41,760 nt of DNA from positions 1-41,760 of the IMG/VR virus record IMGVR_UViG_3300023174_000313. The stretch is one strand, 5' to 3'. The notes beneath the pieces were generated by a model that did no database searches, was not told the origin of the DNA, and was given only the letters and a program-made list of their open reading frames with translations. A program made the position numbers and the translations under genes. Positions 39,464 through 41,760 of this stretch are shown in pieces. Source of the DNA: a virus. Position 1 is the first letter of the stretch; each line of letters starts with the position of its first letter.

Positions 39464-39581
39464 CAATTCTACAAGAATTATAAATGTAAATAAAGATAAA
39501 AATATAGATGTTACTGAACTAGTTCTTTTGTCCGGTTATGCTGGTCTTGTTATAATATGGGTATTCGCTTGTTGCGGATAA
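39444..39581 (+). CDS. Tiny single-span membrane protein, 45 aa
   Basis: ATG at 39444 follows GAGGAAATC and overlaps the previous gene by 20 nt in a different frame. A polar N-terminus (about 25 residues) precedes one hydrophobic span (LVLLSGYAGLVIIWVFACC). Could be a small membrane regulator; not recognised. Marginal by length alone, but the overlap, RBS and span support it. Confidence 0.5.
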   Translation: MRKETDSNSTRIINVNKDKNIDVTELVLLSGYAGLVIIWVFACCG

Positions 39582-39600
39582 TGTAAGATATATCGCACAT

Positions 39601-39797
39601 CGTCATTATCTTGACGCCATTTATTTGACGCGACTTATATTTGGCGTCATATTTCTGTCGTCAAAAAAAACACGTCAAGCGTTTGACGCCACGATATTGG
39701 CGTCATGGAAATGGCTTAATAATTTCAACCACTTACGGCGATATATGTGAACGTATGGTCACGTCAGCATCCTAACCCGCCATATTTCCGGCGTCAA
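39601..39797. repeat. Cluster of TGACG/CGTCA repeats in both orientations
   Basis: About ten copies of the core TGACG or its complement CGTCA in 200 bp, e.g. TTGACGCC (39611), TTTGACGCG (39624), TGGCGTCA (39642), ACGTCA (39672, 39761), GGCGTCA (39790). A perfect palindrome TGACGCCA-6 nt-TGGCGTCA lies at 39684-39705. The block is noncoding, AT-rich between repeats, and falls at a sharp change in codon use. It could be an iteron-type origin or an operator array. Between 39582 and 40001 I see no convincing gene; promoters at 39835 and 39940 occupy the rest. Confidence 0.75.
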
Positions 39798-39834
39798 CGC
39801 ACCGGCATTAATGATTTCAATGGTTTAGGGGCTC

Positions 39835-39863
39835 TTGACTTCTCCTTGCGACTCGCGTACAAT
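39835..39863 (+). promoter_or_regulatory. Strong sigma70-type promoter
   Basis: TTGACT (39835-39840), 17-nt spacer, TACAAT (39858-39863). It points at the zinc-knuckle gene at 40002 with a ~130-nt leader, in which I see no clear structure beyond the second promoter at 39940. Confidence 0.72.
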
Positions 39864-39939
39864 ACCCTTGTGGAGTGTGCGTGCGCCAGCCGCCGCATAT
39901 ATGCAAATATCGTGCCAATAAAAAAGTTATTCCGTGCTG

Positions 39940-39968
39940 TTGACCGTGGGGACAGGGTATGCAATAAT
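39940..39968 (+). promoter_or_regulatory. Second candidate promoter for the 40002 gene
   Basis: TTGACC (39940-39945), 17-nt spacer, AATAAT (39963-39968), about 33 nt before the ATG at 40002, which has AAGGAAGA upstream. Tandem promoters at 39835 and here would give strong expression. Confidence 0.55.
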
Positions 39969-40001
39969 GCTTGCATCACTCGTTGAGCAAGGAAGAAAAA
40001 A

Positions 40002-40595
40002 ATGGCTTGGGTTAATGGAAAGCGTACTGTTTACTGCCGTGTGTGTTATACTGTTGGGCACAATAGGCGCTCATGTCCAAGCTTGTCAGAAATTACAAAG
40101 CAGCGTTATAAGAATGGCGATCTTGCGCGTAAGTGTTCTTACTGTTATACTGCTGGTCACACTCGTAGGAAGTGTGAAAAGCTTGCTGTTGATATGGCTA
40201 ACGATGTTAAGCTTAATGCGGAATATCGTCAGCAAGTTGCCGCTTATCTCTTGCAAAAGGGAATCGGTGTTGGTACAATGGTGAAGCGAAATAAGCGCGA
40301 CGGTTATGATATTGAATCTGTCTATATGATCACTGGCATTGAATTTGATACTTTGACGCATCGTGAACCGGCTATTTATTGTCTGAGAGCAAAAGATCTT
40401 CACACTGATTCCCTTTGGGACCGTTCTTTCGCGTTGCCTCTTGACGCACCGCACATGAACCAGTATAATTGGTCTACCTGTGAAGTCGTTTCTCCGGTGG
40501 AGGAAAGCGATATTAAGCCGCTTATCACGGATGAATGGTTGACAGGCAAGAGCGGACTTGATAAGTATTATAAGAAGCCGGGGAGCCGGTCCTAA
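40002..40595 (+). CDS. Two-CCHC zinc-knuckle protein
   Basis: 197 aa. Two retroviral-type zinc knuckles (CX2CX4HX4C): CRVCYTVGHNRRSC (near 12-25) and CSYCYTAGHTRRKC (near 45-58), rich in Arg, suited to single-stranded RNA or DNA binding. The C-terminal 120 residues are a separate beta-rich domain (VGTMVKRNKRDGYDI, YMITGIEFD) unlike known folds. Codon use is G/C-ending relative to genes before 39500. Confidence 0.85.
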   Translation: MAWVNGKRTVYCRVCYTVGHNRRSCPSLSEITKQRYKNGDLARKCSYCYTAGHTRRKCEKLAVDMANDVKLNAEYRQQVAAYLLQKGIGVGTMVKRNKRDGYDIESVYMITGIEFDTLTHREPAIYCLRAKDLHTDSLWDRSFALPLDAPHMNQYNWSTCEVVSPVEESDIKPLITDEWLTGKSGLDKYYKKPGSRS

Positions 40596-40616
40596 AAAGA
40601 AAAAGCAGCAAGGCAG

Positions 40617-40645
40617 TTGCAAGCGAAGCAGACCTGATGTAGAAT
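40617..40645 (+). promoter_or_regulatory. Promoter for the MoxR-like gene
   Basis: TTGCAA (40617-40622), 17-nt spacer, TAGAAT (40640-40645). The ATG at 40687 has AAGAGGTGTGCAA upstream. No terminator is visible between 40595 and this promoter. Confidence 0.65.
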
Positions 40646-40686
40646 AACCCAACCAAGGCAGTTAACCCGCAGTAACAATAAGAGGT

Positions 40687-41742
40687 GTGCAAATGGCTGT
40701 TGACTTCAAGACGTTCCTCAAGCTTGTCCCGCACGTTGTCAATGTGAAGAAGCCTGTTCTCATCCGTGGTCGTCACGGCATTGGCAAGAGCGAGACTGTT
40801 TACCAGTTCGCTGCTGCTGTGAACAAGCGAGTTGTGGAGCGTCGTGCTTCTCAGCTTACTGAGGGCGATCTTATCGGACTTCCTTCTATCGAGGGAAACA
40901 GCACTCGCTGGAACGCTCCTGATTGGATTAAGACCGCTTGTGATGAAGGTGTGGTTCTGTTTCTTGACGAGGTTGATCGTGCCACGCAGGAGGTCCGTCA
41001 GGGCATTTTCGAGTTGACGGATTCTCGTAAGATTAACGGTTGGCATCTTCACCCGCAGACTGTTATCTTTGCAGCCGTGAATGGTGGAACGCACGGGGCA
41101 CAGTATCAGGTGGGTGAGATGGATCCCGCAGAGTTGGATCGTTGGACTGTTTTCGATCTTGAGCCTACGCCGGAAGATTGGCTTGACTTTGCCAAGGATA
41201 AGGTTGATACTTCGATGTGGGATTTCATCAACCAGAATCGTACTCATCTTGAGCACAAGGGAGAGTTTGAGCCTAACAAGGTTTATCCTTCTCGCCGTTC
41301 TTGGTTCCGTCTGAATGAGTGCTTGAAGAACGCTAATATGTATGCTAACATTCAGGACAATCTCTCTATGCTTTATGAGTTGACCTGTGCGTTCGTGGGT
41401 TTTGAGGCTGCTGTGGCTTTCCGTGACTTTGCGGAAAAGATTGATCGTCAGGTTACGGTTGAAGATATCCTTGACAGTGGCAAGCTTGATAAGGTCAAGT
41501 CTTGGAACATCAACGATCATACTGCCATGATTGACAAGATGATTGCGTGTGGTAAGCTTAAGGAGGAGTTGAATCCTGCCACTATCAAGAACCTTGCGGA
41601 TTATGCAAAGCTTGTGCCCGCAGAGGCTTTTATGAAGCTGTGGAAGGGTATTGCTCAGGAGAATACCAAGAACACTGTCAAGCTGCATCCTATCGTTAAG
41701 GATCGTCTTGTCAAGGTGCTTGCTCCTGACCAGAAGAAGTAG
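40687..41742 (+). CDS. MoxR-type AAA+ ATPase
   Basis: 351 aa. Walker A GRHGIGKSE (near 30-38), Walker B VVLFLDEVDRA (near 88-98), sensor-1 FAAVNGG (near 130) and an arginine-finger candidate in DPAELDRW (near 150) identify a MoxR-family ATPase. MoxR proteins usually work with a VWA partner encoded just downstream to remodel or mature target proteins; that gene would lie beyond this window. Lys is mostly AAG and Glu mostly GAG, in contrast to the AAA/GAA-rich genes upstream. Confidence 0.92.
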   Translation: MQMAVDFKTFLKLVPHVVNVKKPVLIRGRHGIGKSETVYQFAAAVNKRVVERRASQLTEGDLIGLPSIEGNSTRWNAPDWIKTACDEGVVLFLDEVDRATQEVRQGIFELTDSRKINGWHLHPQTVIFAAVNGGTHGAQYQVGEMDPAELDRWTVFDLEPTPEDWLDFAKDKVDTSMWDFINQNRTHLEHKGEFEPNKVYPSRRSWFRLNECLKNANMYANIQDNLSMLYELTCAFVGFEAAVAFRDFAEKIDRQVTVEDILDSGKLDKVKSWNINDHTAMIDKMIACGKLKEELNPATIKNLADYAKLVPAEAFMKLWKGIAQENTKNTVKLHPIVKDRLVKVLAPDQKK

Positions 41743-41748
41743 TATAAT
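41720..41748 (+). promoter_or_regulatory. Promoter overlapping the end of the MoxR-like gene
   Basis: TTGCTC (41720-41725), 17-nt spacer, TATAAT (41743-41748), followed by GGCGGGAGAGC at the window edge. It probably drives the next gene, possibly a VWA partner. Confidence 0.6.
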
Positions 41749-41760
41749 TGGCGGGAGAGC

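Noticed and set aside
39747-39986. 79-codon frame starting with GTG
   Set aside because: No RBS, spans two strong promoters, and its product has no recognisable features; treated as noncoding.
40525-41688. Long minus-strand open frame (387 codons) opposite the MoxR-like gene
   Set aside because: Mirror of a clear AAA+ gene with full Walker motifs; the antisense product has no motifs and no ribosome binding site.
1-41760. Search for DatZ, MazZ and DpoZ partners of PurZ
   Set aside because: No HD phosphohydrolase, MazG-like EExxE helix or PolA-family polymerase is visible, so the diaminopurine pathway is not claimed.
1-41760. tRNA or rRNA genes
   Set aside because: I saw no cloverleaf with a TTCGAATC-type arm in the gaps, which are too short for most tRNAs; a tRNAscan-SE run would settle this.

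Overview
This window looks like a segment of a large tailed double-stranded DNA bacteriophage genome, AT-rich over most of its length. Every gene I can support lies on the + strand, packed with short gaps or start/stop overlaps and mostly preceded by clear AGGAG-type ribosome binding sites. The mixture of nucleotide-metabolism enzymes, a replicative polymerase, chaperones, many small orphan proteins and a tail-fibre locus is typical of large (jumbo or T4-like) phages. No terminase, portal or major capsid gene is visible, so the phage lineage cannot be fixed. The host is unknown. The only hint is a lipoprotein with MopE-type calcium/copper-binding-like motifs and a VWA domain (6815-7969), a combination frequent in Myxococcota and related deltaproteobacterial lineages.

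Layout: (1) 39-4166: B12-dependent ribonucleotide reductase, a tagged orphan, small proteins, a GroES-like cochaperonin and ThyX. (2) 4159-8597: eukaryotic-type phosphomannomutase, an orphan, a probable sugar nucleotidyltransferase, the MopE/VWA lipoprotein and Cys-rich small proteins. (3) 8612-16125: DNA polymerase III alpha, phosphomannose-isomerase-type cupin, HldE-like nucleotidyltransferase, dUTPase, a ParB-like tagged protein, a CBS-less IMP dehydrogenase and a sigma region-4-like protein. (4) 16217-25738: acidic/basic low-complexity protein, ClpP with Asn at the usual Asp position, two nuclease-like tagged proteins, a tagged HExxH protein, GroEL and HSP20. (5) 25820-27746: four small tagged modular proteins. 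(6) 27758-34446: three fibre/adhesin proteins and a small follower. (7) 34451-39581: HAD protein, GNAT/arginyltransferase-like protein, short PurA/PurZ-family synthetase and many small proteins. (8) 39582-41760: a noncoding block rich in TGACG/CGTCA repeats, then a zinc-knuckle protein and a MoxR AAA+ ATPase with visibly different, more G/C-ending codon use.

The genes suggest a phage that builds its own dNTP pool (RTPR, ThyX, dUTPase, IMPDH-like, PurA/PurZ-like), copies DNA with a bacterial-type polymerase, possibly makes an activated mannose- or heptose-like sugar, and supplies its own folding and proteolysis factors (GroES/GroEL, HSP20, ClpP).

Two genome-wide patterns deserve attention. 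First, at least six unrelated proteins begin with a similar short amphipathic leader of the form KxxLxxIIxEE, and several more carry looser versions. This looks like a shared targeting or packaging tag. Second, several gaps hold a sigma70-type promoter whose -10 box sits in the loop of a terminator-like hairpin, recalling the promoter-stem-loop cassettes of T4-type phages.
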